A stretch of 64,000 nt of DNA from Sialis fuliginosa (Eukaryota > Arthropoda > Insecta > Megaloptera > Sialidae), in the NCBI GenBank assembly GCA_961205875.1, contig OY540817.1, positions 17,395,001 through 17,459,000 on the forward strand, in the 5' to 3' direction. A program made the translations under genes and the position numbers. Positions within the stretch are counted from its first letter, which is position 1, and the number at the start of each line of letters is the position of its first letter. The notes under the pieces were generated by a model that did not search any database, had not been told where the DNA came from, and worked only from the letters and a program-made list of their open reading frames with translations. Below, piece by piece: positions 12,415 through 24,934 of this stretch.

Positions 12415-12817
12415 TTCATCAATACCGCCCAGTTTCAAATAAATGGTAAATGTTTAAAAAATTAATTTACCCAGATTCTTGATATATTTAGCAAGGATTC
12501 TATCAAACAAAAAAATCTTAATTATTATTATTTTTTTTTATTAAATTACACGCAATCTATCTGCATAATTAAAAAATAAAATACAATCAATTTACTAATT
12601 TATCATTAATTAAAGTTAATGTAGCGTAAAATGAACGCCAAAGGATATAATAAATAACAATAAAATAACATTAACATTTTAAAATATGCACAAAACGTAT
12701 CATAAAGCTAAATACATATAATTGACTCCTCGAGATATTAGATAAGGACAAAAAATACAATTCTATTCTCCTTATTTCTTCTTAAAAGTATATGGTACAA
12801 AATAAATATATTTTAGG

Positions 12818-13221
12818 TAAGGTACTGGTACCAGTTATGGCCAATATAAGAGCAAGATTTACTGTTTTTTTATTCTTTTTTATAATTCGCATGAACTCAT
12901 GTTACTAATAAAACAAGTAACTCTTTATTTAATCAATTTAATTATCAAAGTCCGCAAATATAGTTTGTTTTTCAAATTATAGCCTTTTATTTTGTATATA
13001 TTTTTTTCTCCAGTAATGGATAAAGGAAAACCAGTAATGAGCACGCAGTGATGGACATTTACTAATGATTACAAAATGATAAGTACAAAAACACAAAAGA
13101 TATAAAAGAAAGAAAAATAAAATGGTAGTAATCAAATATCAACAAATATTTCTAATTCAGTACATTTAATTAAAAAATAGCCATTACTGGGGTCATATCC
13201 AAGACTGGTGCCAGTACTTTA
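12818..13221 (-). mobile_element. MITE family A copy with internal deletion
   Basis: TAAGGTACTGGTACCAG at the left and ACTGGTGCCAGTACTTTA at the right. It is about 404 bp and lacks the 'gtccaccattttgacacc' segment of the full-length form. Confidence 0.75.
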
Positions 13222-13223
13222 TG

Positions 13224-13294
13224 TGTTAAAATATTTCGTAAGTACGTGTTTTCTCCTATAAGTCTTTTCAAAAATGTACTAACGAGGTTTCACT
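13224..13294. mobile_element. Fragment of the pogo/Tigger-like MITE
   Basis: Ends 'tgtactaacgaggtttcact', matching the right end of the 8242-8395 element. The left part is missing. It abuts a family A copy. Confidence 0.55.
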
Positions 13295-13952
13295 GTTTTT
13301 AATTAATTATATTTTGATCAAAACATTTCGGCCCTGTATATATCTATATTACATAAAGATACACAAGAAGAAGATTCCCCACCCTCTTTTATTCTCATTT
13401 CTACCCCCCCCCCCCTCTTGCCCAACAGTTTTTTAAACGTGCGCAGTTCTGTCGCGAGCATATCAAATATATCAAACAGTTTTTCGCCCATTATATTTTT
13501 TCACTCGATTACGCCGTGCTAATGGCCTGTTATAAAAATATACACATAATTATCTGTTTTCCACGTCTTCAAGACAGTTCTTTACAGTAAAATGTGGGTG
13601 GAACTTGTGTGGGGCGAATAGTTGGGAGGAAGATGTTATTGCCATATCTTCAACAAAGAATATACGGATTTCGTCATCTCTTTTTCACGGAGTGGGTGGA
13701 GGGGGTCTACTACATCCTCTTTCTCTTAAATCTTTCTACTATGCTGTAAATGATTCAGATTTGTTTTTTTCTTCATCGTCGTTGCTGATTTTGGTAAAGT
13801 AGCTCTTTTTAAATTGTTGTATTATTTTTTATTTCGTTTTTCTTCGTTTTTTTTTTAGATTGCAGATTTCAATGAAATTATTTGAGATCGACTTTTTGAT
13901 AAACTATTTTCTGTAAAGAGAAATATTGACCGCGGAAGATATGCGTAGTTTT

Positions 13953-14219
13953 TAATCGACTTCAAAAAAGAAAGAGGTTTTCAATTCGACGATATATATT
14001 TTTTATGTATGTTCGGGCATTAATTCGATAAATATGCATCGATTTTTGTCTTTTTTTGGAAGAGGTGGTCCCATATAAATTTTATCAAAATCTGACCATG
14101 GACTTTGAAGATACGCCACTAAAAAGGGGAAAATAAAAAACTTTTAAGTTAAAAATAAAACATTAAAATACTGGAAAGTATATAAAAAATTAAATTTGAA
14201 TATTTTTTTGAAGTCGGTG
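13953..14219. mobile_element. Inverted-repeat element with CGACTTCAAAAAAG ends
   Basis: AATCGACTTCAAAAAAG on the left and TTTTTTGAAGTCGGT on the right, about 267 bp, with 'gaggttttcaattcgac' just inside. Common lepidopteran repeat type. Superfamily not assigned. Confidence 0.6.
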
Positions 14220-15920
14220 CACTGCCAAGCCAATAAAAAAACTGACCTCAAAAACTGTTAGTTTATTTTTATTTTTTTAAAGTTATTTTTATATTAATAT
14301 ACCTACAACAAGTATTATATAATTATGTGTGTTATAGAAACTAACAACGGTACATGAGGAAATCAATCTTATACCCGATGCATGCAAATATTTGATCCCC
14401 TGTAAATAATACGACAAACATTTTTTGTGGTTAGTTTTACATAAGTAGTTCATACAGTTAAATTTAAATCGACGTCGACATAAAACATTAGATCGATTTG
14501 CAGAAATCTGTTTTACCTGCAGATCATTGTTAACCTATCAAAGGCGGTCTATTGTGGAACACTACCATGTATCACTTCCGTTTCCTTTGAGTGTAATCCA
14601 ATCCAGAGGTAACTCGATATCTAGCGCTTTTTCTGCAATCTATTGGCATGCCAATTGTTTGACGTTTTGCAGATTTTGACAACTATTCAGGGGCGCTTGA
14701 TTTTTAAATGGTATTATTCATTTAAAATATTGTTTACCTCGTAATGAAATTAAGTGAATGATATTGTAAGCCAGCGGTCCCAAAACTACTACCATATCCG
14801 GCCTATATCGATTTTTTGATAAAAATTACAGTTACCGATTAAAAAGTTCAATTTTGTATCAAAAAATATTATCAGTTTTAACATGTACTGTCTATTCAGT
14901 AACTTTTACAATCCCATTATAATTTTTATAATACGCGATTTTTGCTATATTCGTAAATATCATTTACATGATTTATTCAACTAATTATTACAAAAATTAC
15001 TGTAAGTTAATGTTCTAAATTTTGTTTAAAAAAATAGAAAATATATATGTTTATTAATTTTGGTTTTTGGTTTAGGTACATATACAAAATATATTAAATG
15101 GCAAAAAGGTTGATTTTCGGATTAGTTGAGTTACTCGTATAAATATTTTAAAATAAAAATTTTATGAAAATCATGCATTATTATTTTTAATATGCATAAC
15201 TAACTAAACAAATAAATGTTTGTAAAAATATAAAATTATTTACCTATGAAAATGTATTCATCAAATAATAATTCCATGTTTGCAGATAAAAGTAAAATTA
15301 AAAACGATGATAAATTATCAAATAATTATTGTGGAAATTTTTGAGCTGGAAAAATAGTGCAGTTTTTAAAATCATTTCTGCAAATGAATTGATTTAACAC
15401 TATAGCTAAATTATTTATAAACTAGAACGTATTTAATAATTTAATCACATCACTTAACAATTTTATTTGACTGTACCAAAATTAACGTACCGTAAAAACG
15501 TTAAAGTAATTTTACATTTGATAATAACATTACCCATTGATATGGTATTGAATAATTCAAATATCTATTCAAAGTTTGGAAATGCATTTTTACAAAATAA
15601 CTGGTGCATTGTAAAATTTAAAATTGTGGTCAATGGGTGTTTTGATGTTGAAAAAACTGTTTTTGTAAATAAAAACATTTATACTACCGGTGAAAAGTAT
15701 TTTGCCGCTATTAAAAATTTTAAAATGTTAGGTTTGACTGAATAATTAAAAATATATTGGTTTATTAGAACAAACCTATATACATACATTGAACTAGAAC
15801 TGAGTGTGGGTCTTAAATTTTTTGGTCGTGAGTAAAATCAGAATTATAATATGTAAATATAAATAGGTAATTTCATTAAAAAAATATTGGCTTAAAAAAT
15901 AGAGAAATACAATTTCATTC
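14220..15920. other. No supported gene; one 92-codon frame
   Basis: Mostly AT-rich unique sequence. The plus-strand frame 15467-15745 (MTVPKLTYRKNVKV...) has mixed composition but no recognised domain, and lies in sequence of the same base composition as its flanks. Left unannotated as a gene. Confidence 0.3.
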
Positions 15921-16376
15921 TGAATCCTTGTCACACGCATAACTCATGAACCACTGAACCGATATTGATGAAACTTTATTGGATGGTTGGGTCTGACTTG
16001 AGGACGGTTTTATTTCAAAATCATCAAAATCGTCTGTAAGGAGGAGGGGTGAGATCCCAAAATATTAATTTTTTAAAGATATCTCAAGAACGACATATGT
16101 TACGTCAATATTTTATAGAATCTTTTATATAGAGCATTCAATTTCCTATAAAATAAGTCTCCAACGTTTCTGGTAAAAAATTTCCTTACAAATATTTATC
16201 TCAATTTGTTTTAAAAATTATCATATGTTTTTTAAATTGATACATTCATGAAAAGTTTCGAAGTAATATTTTTTAGTAAAATTGTACAAAAATTAAATGG
16301 TTATTTAAACAGTTTATCGGTTTTTATTTAAATTTGTGAATTAATCACGAGGAAGCACTGTACATTTACTTGGTAT
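15921..16376 (-). repeat. Family B repeat copy
   Basis: Reverse orientation: 'cacacgcataactcatgaac' near 15935 and 'gaggaagcactgtacattta' at the far end. Confidence 0.6.
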
Positions 16377-17159
16377 ATGTTTTTACTTTCTTATACCATG
16401 TATATGAAATATAGTACATTAGTATAAGTAAGTATAGTGAAGCCGATTTTTTTCGAACTCCCCTTTTGACCTTCTCTGAATCCATTCTGACTATTTTCGC
16501 CATGATGTCTGTGTGTCCGTCTGTCTGTCTGTAAGCGCTGTAACTCAAATACGACAAATCGTAGAAGGGTGATATTTTATATATAAGATTAATTTTTGGC
16601 TGGGAAGAAAACGTCCTATTTTTGAAAACGATCCTTCAACCGGATACGGATGTTTACCTACGTCGATTTTTTAATTTTTCGAATTACTTTGAAACAGTGC
16701 GAAATAGAGAAGAATGGTCAAGTTAAAAAATGTAGGTAATATCTATATCTATAATTTATGTTCTATTCATTTTTTTGTAAAAACGAATTTTTGAAAAAAA
16801 AAATTATAATTCAAATGGTTCATAACAGAGAAAAAAATGTATGGGGAATGAATTATAGATAATAACATACTCGACATTTTTTATCTAAAACATTTTTTTC
16901 TTATTTCAAAAATAATTCAAAAATCCAAAAATTTACAAGAGTAAACATCCGTTTTCAGTTATTACGTTAAAAAAAATCACTTGTTATATAAATATAAAAT
17001 TATTCATTTTGTTCTTTCTTGTTAGTTTGTTAGAAATGTTTTAATAAACAAAAAATCACGTATACAATTCACTGTTAGGTTAGGTTAGGTATAAGAAAGT
17101 CCCGTGGTTCCCAAGGCAGATATTTTTAAATGTAAAACATACAATAACAATCACATGAA

Positions 17160-17295
17160 CAAATATATTCCATTTTGACCTAATTGGTACTGCGAGACGC
17201 TGGTAAAATGGCAGAGACACGAGTCATTAGCGCGCGATGTTCATTACTGCTGTCGTCTTACCAGCCTCCGTGTGTTGTAATGGGGCTCTCAACAG
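17160..17295. promoter_or_regulatory. GC-rich unique island, candidate enhancer
   Basis: 'gacctaattggtactgcgag' holds a TAATT homeodomain-type core; 'cattagcgcgcgatgttcat' follows. Repeat-free between two repeat-rich tracts. Confidence 0.22.
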
Positions 17296-17445
17296 TTTGA
17301 ATATTAATTTTATAACAGCCGTATGTAAAACGTGAAGTTGGAACTACTAACAAAACACACTGCTCATAATAACTGGCTCTGTAACACAAATACACAGGTC
17401 TTATGGGGTTTTTATTCACGATTACATCGACATACGATATTCTTA

Positions 17446-17947
17446 GGCGGCTATTACACTATCAAATAAATATGTCAAAGATCTTTGACAAAGATTTGAT
17501 CATATTTCTTTGATAAAATATGAGATTTTGTTCTATTACACTACATAAAATATTTGATAATATTTTCTTAGTATTATCTAGGGATATTTTCTTCTTTTTT
17601 GGTGCATTTTGATAATCAATGTGTGGATGTTCGTCAGTTGACGCGATCAAGGTTTGAATTTACAACTATGTATTGCAGTTTTTATAATCAATAAGAAGAT
17701 TATCATATAATACTGGATTTTGTTGATATTCATATATTAATAATTATATAACTGTAACTGTCAGTGATAACTTGGTAGTCGCCATTTTGTTTTTTACGTC
17801 AAAAAACTTTGATCAAATATAAGAGACTGTCATTATGATCATAGAAATATTATGAAGGTAAATATTATAAAAGTTGACTTATTACACTGTCATATTTCTT
17901 TGATCAAAGAAATTTTATCACATTTCTTTGATAGTGTAATAGCCGCC
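17446..17947. mobile_element. PIF/Harbinger-like MITE with perfect ends
   Basis: TTA|GGCGGCTATTACACTATC ... GATAGTGTAATAGCCGCC|TTA, 502 bp, with a 3-bp TTA duplication. Internal inverted segments around 'atttctttgat' suggest extra palindromy. The 62-codon frame inside is not convincing. Confidence 0.8.
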
Positions 17948-17949
17948 TT

Positions 17950-19080
17950 AGGAATTGGTTACCTTCAATTTATTTCCTATCAAAATAAAAAAAATTAATA
18001 GTTAAATTTGTTGTTTCTAATTTTAAAATTAGGCGATGCATTATATTATATTAGTTTTAAAATTTATTTTATTTATTTTAAAATTAATATTACTTTTAAA
18101 ATATACATTTTCATGATTGAAAATACCTAAATTCAAAGTTTTATGAACTTTAAAAAAATTATAACAAATAAATGAGTAGAGTTACAGTTATGAGTGTTTT
18201 TATACGGAAAGGCCAAATGATGATACAAAAAAAAATTAATTTAAAAAACAGTTTTTTCCTTTTGTAGGGCCTTTTCACGATTTAAAAAAAAATGCACCCA
18301 AGTACCGTCCAGCACCTTGACTTTTTAAATTCTTTAAGGTCTCAGTTATATAAATCTGAACATAGTTGCCGGTTGTCATATTATGTTCACTCACTTCCTT
18401 CTAGCTCCTGATCTACAGGATCATTTATATTAAGACGACTTTTTGGTGTAGTTAGAAAATTTTAATTTTTTAATTGAATTTGAATCATTTTAATATACTA
18501 ATTTCAATTAATGTTTAAGCTTGGATTGGAACTGAACCACATTGACTTTACCTAAACATTCAACTGTCTCTTTTAAAGTTAGGTCGTACTAAATTATAAT
18601 TTTGACGTGAGAATAGGTTTTTAGAGGTTGTAAATATAATAATTGTTTTAACTTTTTTATGTAAGAGTAAACCCAAGATGCAATAATTTGTGAGTTTTTA
18701 AAAAGCTCTTTCAAAATATGAAGTGAGGAAAATGTGCATTAACACTATATGACAAGTAGGTACTAAGGTACTTATAATGTCACTACCAGGGGCGCATATA
18801 TATAATTATGTAGAGGGGAGTATTTTAGTCAAAATTTTTGAATTGACAAATTAACATAAAAAAATATATTTTTTACATTTATATGTAGTTCTGTATGTAC
18901 AAAAAAAATCAAAAAAGCTAAGTTTATTGTTAAAATTTTTACATCATTTTATAAAAAAATGTTGTAGGGTGACTTCAAGACTTAAAACTAAATATACGAC
19001 ACTACATATATGTATGTTAAAAACAATGTCTATTTTTTAAATAAGTATTTTTTGATGTAAGTAATGAGATTTAAAAAAAT
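17950..19080. other. No gene seen
   Basis: AT-rich. About 18130-18290 resembles the centre of the intron-4 MITE at 61126-61591 ('acaaataaatgagtagagtt'). Confidence 0.4.
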
Positions 19081-19081
19081 C

Positions 19082-19548
19082 TACCAAGTAAATGCACAGT
19101 GCTTCCTCGTGGTAAATTCACAAAAGAAAATTTTTAATAAACATCGATAAAGTATTATCATGTACTGTCATTGGTTAACCATTTAATTTTTATACAATTT
19201 TATTAAAAAATATTTATTCGACATTTAATACGCGCCTGATTTATTTATTCTTGACATATATTGAAAAAATAAATATTACACACGATTTTGATGATTTTTG
19301 TTCCATTTCAAAATCATCAGACCCAACCAACCAACCAAATTTCATTAATATCGATTCAGTGGTTCATGAGTTATGCATATGACAAAGATTCAGGAGACAG
19401 ACAGACACACATACAGATATGGAACGAAAAGTGCCTTGAGTTGAAACGGAAAAATCAAGTTAAAATTTTGAAATCAGAACAATTTTTTTCTCATTTTAAA
19501 ACGATCACAAAGCTTCTCGTATCTTTGATACAAGGAAGCAATAATAAC
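19082..19548 (+). repeat. Family B repeat copy
   Basis: Starts 'taccaagtaaatgcacagtg' and ends 'gatacaaggaagcaata'. Its end is involved in the tandem duplication that follows. Confidence 0.6.
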
Positions 19549-19856
19549 GGTGGAATTTTTGCTCATATTATTTTGTAATGGTTTTGGCCGCAAGTTTCGA
19601 AATAATAAGCGTCCCAATAATCACCCTGTATAATTACACAGACAATACCTACTACAAAAAAACACAATTTTTCTCATTTTAAAACGATCACAAAGCTTCT
19701 CGTATCTTTGATACAAGGAAGCAATAATGACGGTGGAAATTTTGCTCATATTATTTTGTAATGGTTTTGGCCGCAAGTTTCGAAATAATAAGCGTCCCAA
19801 TAATCACCCTGTATAATTACACAGACAATACCTACTACAAAAAACACAAGCTACTT
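19491..19856. repeat. Two-copy tandem duplication, about 183-bp unit
   Basis: 'tcattttaaaacgatcacaa' recurs at 19491 and 19674. Both copies continue through 'tttggccgcaagtttcgaaa' to 'acctactacaaaaaa' with only a few differences, showing a recent local duplication. Confidence 0.8.
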
Positions 19857-19899
19857 GTCTACGTACATTTTAAAAAACACATCCACACCCACAAGTTTA

Positions 19900-20290
19900 C
19901 AAAATTACGTCATTACGACATTTTCTTTTAAATGTATACATTTACACATAACCCCCCTGCTCCCTTCACAAACCCCACGTATTACATACATACACTTTGT
20001 GTACTTCCTGTAACACGGCAGTGTATTTTTGCACAGGGTACACCCCTCGCGAACTGGCGCGCGCGGCAGGGACTCTGTAGGGAAGATGGGGGGTAAGTTG
20101 TGGGCAAGAGTAAAGGGGGGGACGTACACCATTACCGGTAACGTGCGAGGGGGCCGGTAATGAGCGCCACTAGCGGACCAAACAACAACTACACGAATGT
20201 ACATATGAACACGCAACTCACGTGCATGTGTGTGAGGGGTGGAGGGGGGGGGATATGTGAAAGGGTAGAGAGAAGAGGTAAAAAGGGATT
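19900..20290. other. GC-rich tract with G/C homopolymer runs
   Basis: Contains 'gcgcgcggcagggactctgt' and runs of G up to 9 near 20240. The 103-codon minus-strand frame (20216-19905) has many Cys and Pro but no motif. Read as non-coding. Confidence 0.3.
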
Positions 20291-20771
20291 CAAATTGAAA
20301 ATAGAAAAGTCAATGAAAATCTAAAATGTTATATGAGCTATTATTTTAGAAAGTGGTTTAAAACAGGAACAAATAATAATTGGGTATATTGGGTGTATTT
20401 TACTTATTTCTGTTCCTTAGCAAAGTGTTCCTTAGTCTTAAGTTGAACCTAAATTTTACGTCGATCTCACAGATCTATCTTATGATATAGTTAATCAAGT
20501 GTCATTACGTTGCTATGATGCAAGTTTATAATTTGTTTGTATCCAATGTAGTTACACCTTGGTTTATGTTAATATAATTTTGAATAATGAATTGTGGATT
20601 TGATTTGTACTGTAATTGTCATCCAAAAAATATTCAGTAATGTACACGAATATATCAAAAGCGATAAAAGAGAGGAGCAAGTTTCACGCAGGAAGATAAA
20701 ATATTGCCTTTTTATATTTAAAATATATTAAATATATGAAATTTCAAAGTATTATAATTTTTATAATATGG

Positions 20772-20948
20772 CAGTGGTTCTTAAACTAGGGTCCGCCGAA
20801 CTTTTGCTGGAGGTCGTGAAACATGTTTGGCATAAATAAATATTTTTTATATTTCTATTTACCAGTGATTAATTAATATCTAACGACCTTCTATGTATTT
20901 CTATCCGGGGGAGTGAGTCCCTGATAAATAACTGTTTAAGAACCGCTG
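20772..20948. mobile_element. hAT-like MITE (CAGTGGTTCTTAAAC ends)
   Basis: CAGTGGTTCTTAAACTAG ... CTGTTTAAGAACCGCTG, 177 bp. The end sequence is typical of hAT, but no clear 8-bp duplication is visible. Confidence 0.6.
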
Positions 20949-21125
20949 ATGTAAGATATAGATTTGTGAATATCAGGTTATTAATTGTAAGTGAGACATT
21001 AATGTACGAATTTCTTTTAAACTGTTCTGTTCCAAAAAAAAACAACTGGTGTAATTTCTGCAATTTTCTTTAGTTGCTTTGAGTATATTCCAAAGTTTTG
21101 ACAATCTCCATATATCCATACTTCC

Positions 21126-21496
21126 ATACTTATATTATAAATGCGAAAGTGTGTTTGTCTGTATCTCTGTCTCTTTGTCTGTCTGTCTGTTTGTTACCTT
21201 TTCACGGCTAAACCGCTAAACCGATCTTGGTGAAATTTGACAGGGAGATAGCATGCACTCTGAGAAAGGACATAGGCTACTTCGAATCCCGAAAAAACAA
21301 CCCCTAAGGGGCTACTGGTTTGTTTGCTAGATTCAATGCTGGTTTTCAAGCGTGTTTTGGCGCTGGATTGTTGTCATGGTTTCAATGTGTGTTGGCTTTT
21401 GTTGTTGTAATTAGTTTCATTTGATCTGGCGGAAAAAATATCATGGGGATGGGGGTTTCGAAATCCATGCGAGCGAAGCCGCGGGTAGCAGCTAGT
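21126..21496 (+). mobile_element. Helitron-like element (3' end GCGAAGCCGCGGG..GCTAGT)
   Basis: 'atattataaatgcgaaagtg', a TCTG/GTCT repeat, 'ttttcacggctaaaccgct', and the 3' end 'gcgagcgaagccgcgggtag' plus 'cagctagt' with the short hairpin CGCGG..CCGCG-like. Classified by the CTAG-type end; the family name is uncertain. Confidence 0.55.
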
Positions 21497-22017
21497 GATT
21501 AATAAGTGTGGGGCTGAGATAAATCTTACACATTATCATAAAAATTAAATACATTTGTAAAAAAAAATATCTGAGATTGATATTTTTCCGTTATTTTCAA
21601 AGAACATATTTGCAAAATAACATATCATATAGAGAAACAATAAAACGATGTTCTGACAAAATAAAATATGTTTACGAAAAGTTTTTCACAGATTATACTA
21701 TAAATCTAGATAGCATATAAAAAAGTCAAAAATACCGGAATAACAACCCTTTATATTTATTACAGCGGCGCCCTGCGGTTAAAACAGAAAACATTATAAA
21801 TCACACAAATTGCCGATTTGCAAAGAAAAATGTGTGCGTGTGTTTTCAGTAAACACATAAAAACAGTTTTCAATTGTCATTATTTAAATTTTTGATTTAT
21901 AAAAGAAAATAAACACGCAGATATTTAATTTTTGTTTATTTTAAAATTTTAGGCTATCCAATTAGTTTACCTACTTTTTCAAGCTACACATGGACCAAGA
22001 AATCCTTGTTTTATATA

Positions 22018-22403
22018 CAGTGTATTCCAAGTTGATTAAGACAGGAAATTTAACATAGGGACAATTAGAAATGTTGTAGTAACCCTTGGTCAAATTTAAC
22101 GTGTGATTGGTGCATTTTGAAATGCCGCCTCGAAACTAACTGATAAATTTTAAATTAATCAACAGTATTTTGTTCTCAACTTTAATTTCATTAATTTAAG
22201 CATCCTAGATAAAATTATAATAATATTTTTTGACAGATATAAATTTGAAAACAAAACACTGATGACAATTTTATTAAATTTTGTGGCGGCATTTCAAACT
22301 GCACCAAATATCACCATCGTTAAATTTGACCAAAGGTTACTACAACATTTCTAATTGCCCCCATGTTAAATTTCCTATGTCTTAATCAACTTGGAATACA
22401 CTG
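22018..22403. mobile_element. Tc1/mariner-like MITE, long TIRs (family C)
   Basis: TA|CAGTGTATTCCAAGTTG ... CAACTTGGAATACACTG|TA, 386 bp. The inverted arms exceed 100 bp. CAGTG ends and TA target are typical of mariner/Tc1 non-autonomous elements. Inserted inside another repeat (see 21990-22935). Confidence 0.8.
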
Positions 22404-22429
22404 TATAGCGAAAACAATATTTTCTTATT

Positions 22430-22896
22430 ATAAGAACTATATTAATCCAACTATATTAATGTTTCTCTAAGCTTAACGTATCTCTCTGTGTCTGTCTGTC
22501 CGTTAGTATGCTTATAACTCGTGTTTTTTTTAATTCATAGATACGTTCTCTGGCCAGGTTATAGGGTATATTTTGTTACGTTAGGTATCATAAGGAATAA
22601 GCAGTGACGATAATAATAAATTAAGTGAGAAAAAAGTGCCGCGTCGGAGCGGGGCAGAGGGAACGATTCGTATGCGCTCAGCCGCCATTCGGCCGTTGTC
22701 TTTTGATCGTCAATTGTTTATTTTGTTTTCAATAAAACAAAAATTATTTCTACTTTTTGTTAGGTAATGTAAGTGTTAATTAGTTATTATTACAATAATA
22801 ACTAATCGTGTTTGTAATTAATTCAACTATATTTTTCAAAAATCCTAAAAAATAATTCCGTACTCCACGGAAGCGAAGCCGCGGGCAACGCTAGTA
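22430..22896 (+). mobile_element. Helitron-like element, second type
   Basis: Ends 'gaagcgaagccgcgggcaac' plus 'gctagt' and includes 'tctgtctgtccgttag' upstream. Its last 80 bp match the reverse-oriented fragment at 10034-10130. Confidence 0.5.
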
Positions 22897-23701
22897 AATA
22901 TATAAAACAAGTATTTCTTGGCACATGTCAACGTTTCTACCCTTATGTTGAACCCTCGAAATATTTGGGGGAAAATATATTTTATTAACATTCTAATATA
23001 AATTTATTTTGATTAAATATAAAATAACTAATTAATTTAAATTTATAAAATATTAAATAATATATAAAGAACTTTCCAACAATAAAACATTAATTCCTGC
23101 TTAAAATATAAAGCATACATAAAACAGTAATAAAATTATCTCAAAAAAATTCAAACAACGTAAATAATTTAATAAAAAAATAATTAATTAAACAATTATC
23201 TTCAAAACGGTATTCCTTCATGTGTAGCATTTTATCATTTGGAAAAATCTAATTATCTTTTTTACATTCCATATTTGTACACACACATACATAAAAATAA
23301 ATTACATAAATATATATATGTATATGCATATATCAGGGGTTTCAGTTTCAAATAAAATATATCATACTATCGTTAACTGTGTTTTATTAAATTAGGAATG
23401 TTATGTAGGGGAGAAGAGGCAGAAGAATGGGTTTCTGAAAGTCACGTGACATTGTAACCAAAGCCGCAATCATAAAATAAATGTATGTATAACCCATAGT
23501 ACCATGTCAAGTGCACTGAAATGGTACTAAAATATTATTTTATATATGTTTTTTTATATTCAATATACAGTAAAATCAATGTTTGATTCAATTTATTATG
23601 CATTTAAAATATAAGAATTTGCGATAAATAATTATAAGACGCATTTTTTAAAGGATTATTTGAATCATTTCGTAAATACATTACTCCCAGTAATATATGT
23701 A

Positions 23702-24242
23702 TAAGGTACTTGCACCAGTCTTGGATATGACCCCAGTAATGGCTATTTTTTAATTAATTGTACTGAATTAGAAATATTTTTTAAAATTTGATTACTACCA
23801 TTTCTGAATATTCATCTATATACATTTAACTGCCTGATAGCGTGATTTGATGAAAATCGGCCAATAGGTGTCAAAATGGTGGACATTTAAACTAATTATT
23901 AGTATAATTTATTTATTAATTATTATATTACCATAGCAACTGCTTTATATTGTTTCAAATTTGACGATTCTTTCTTTTATATCTTTTGTCTCGTAGTACT
24001 TATAATTTTATAATCATTACCAAGTGTCCAATACTGGTTTTACTTTATCGATAACTGGAGAAAAAAGATTATAATTTAAAAAACAAACTATATTTGCGGC
24101 CTTTGGTAATTAAATTGATTATATAAAGAGTTACTTGTTTTATTAGTAACATGAATTCATGAGAATTACAAAAATAAACCCGTCAATTACAAAAACAGTA
24201 AGCCTTGCTCTTATAGCGGCCATAAATGGTGCCAGAACCTTA
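23702..24242 (+). mobile_element. MITE family A, full-length copy
   Basis: TA-AGGTACTTGCACCAG ... GGTGCCAGAACCT-TA, about 541 bp. It has TA target duplication and no coding capacity, and serves as reference orientation for the family. Confidence 0.8.
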
Positions 24243-24679
24243 TGTGTAGTATATATATTATTTTTATAAATAAACCATATAAAAATTAACATATAATTAA
24301 CATTTTTTTATTAAATTATGAGCGATCGACCCTTTGTTAAAAATTTCATAGCTCACCGGACTATTCAGAGGCCGGACTAGCAAAACCCGGAATAGCGAGA
24401 GCCAAGACTAGAAAATAAAATTATTATAAAATGTGTGAATTAACTTTTTACTTATTGTTAGTTATGGCAATTAATTGTTCAACTTATGGTTATAAAAGAA
24501 ATCAATACTTTTCATTATATTTCCTGATATATATTATTTAAAGACTAAAACTAGTTAATAAAACCGATTAGTTTATACGTGTATATATTTACAAACGATT
24601 TTAATAATTAATACTTATCAAACCGCTTACTCATTTGAACGTTGATCAATAATACAGTTTGTATCAGTTTTATTGAACA

Positions 24680-24805
24680 TCTCGGGCTGTTGGTTACATA
24701 ACGTACGACGCAACAACCAGCCGACAAATGACTTGTGTAATCAATAATCGTGTTAGGCTAATGTCGGCAATGCAGCGCTCGCTATTACCCGTTCACGGAG
24801 TATAT
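24680..24805. promoter_or_regulatory. Unique island, candidate enhancer
   Basis: 'taacgtacgacgcaacaacc' 'tgtgtaatcaataatcgtgt' and 'ggcaatgcagcgctcgctat'. ATCAATAATC resembles Pbx/Cut-type homeodomain sites. Function inferred only. Confidence 0.22.
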
Positions 24806-24839
24806 ACAATAGGGTTGTGCGTATGAACTAGTCATTTTA

Positions 24840-24892
24840 TTATTTCACTTTACGTTTCGACTCTAATGTCGGAGTCTACTTCAGAAATGAAA
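24840..24892 (-). ncRNA. Hammerhead-like RNA motif, isolated copy 3
   Basis: Minus strand: TTTCATTT-CTGAAGTA-GACTC(loop)GAGTC-GAAACGT-AAAGTGAAA. Stems I and II differ in sequence from copies 1-2 yet remain paired, i.e. compensatory change. No surrounding element could be delimited. Confidence 0.4.
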
Positions 24893-24934
24893 CCTAGTTA
24901 TTGGACAATGCTCACGAAAACCTATAAAACAGGG

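Larger units (their letters stand above)
21990..22935. mobile_element. Family F fold-back element broken by two later insertions
   Basis: Left arm 'accaagaaatccttgtttta' (21995) resumes as 'gcgaaaacaatattttctta' (22407). Right arm 'aaacaagtatttcttggcac' lies at 22905. A family C MITE (22018-22403) and a Helitron-like element (22430-22896) account for the gaps. Confidence 0.55.

Noticed and set aside
19905-20216. 103-codon minus-strand frame
   Set aside because: GC-rich, homopolymer-containing sequence with few stops by composition; no motif or splice signals.
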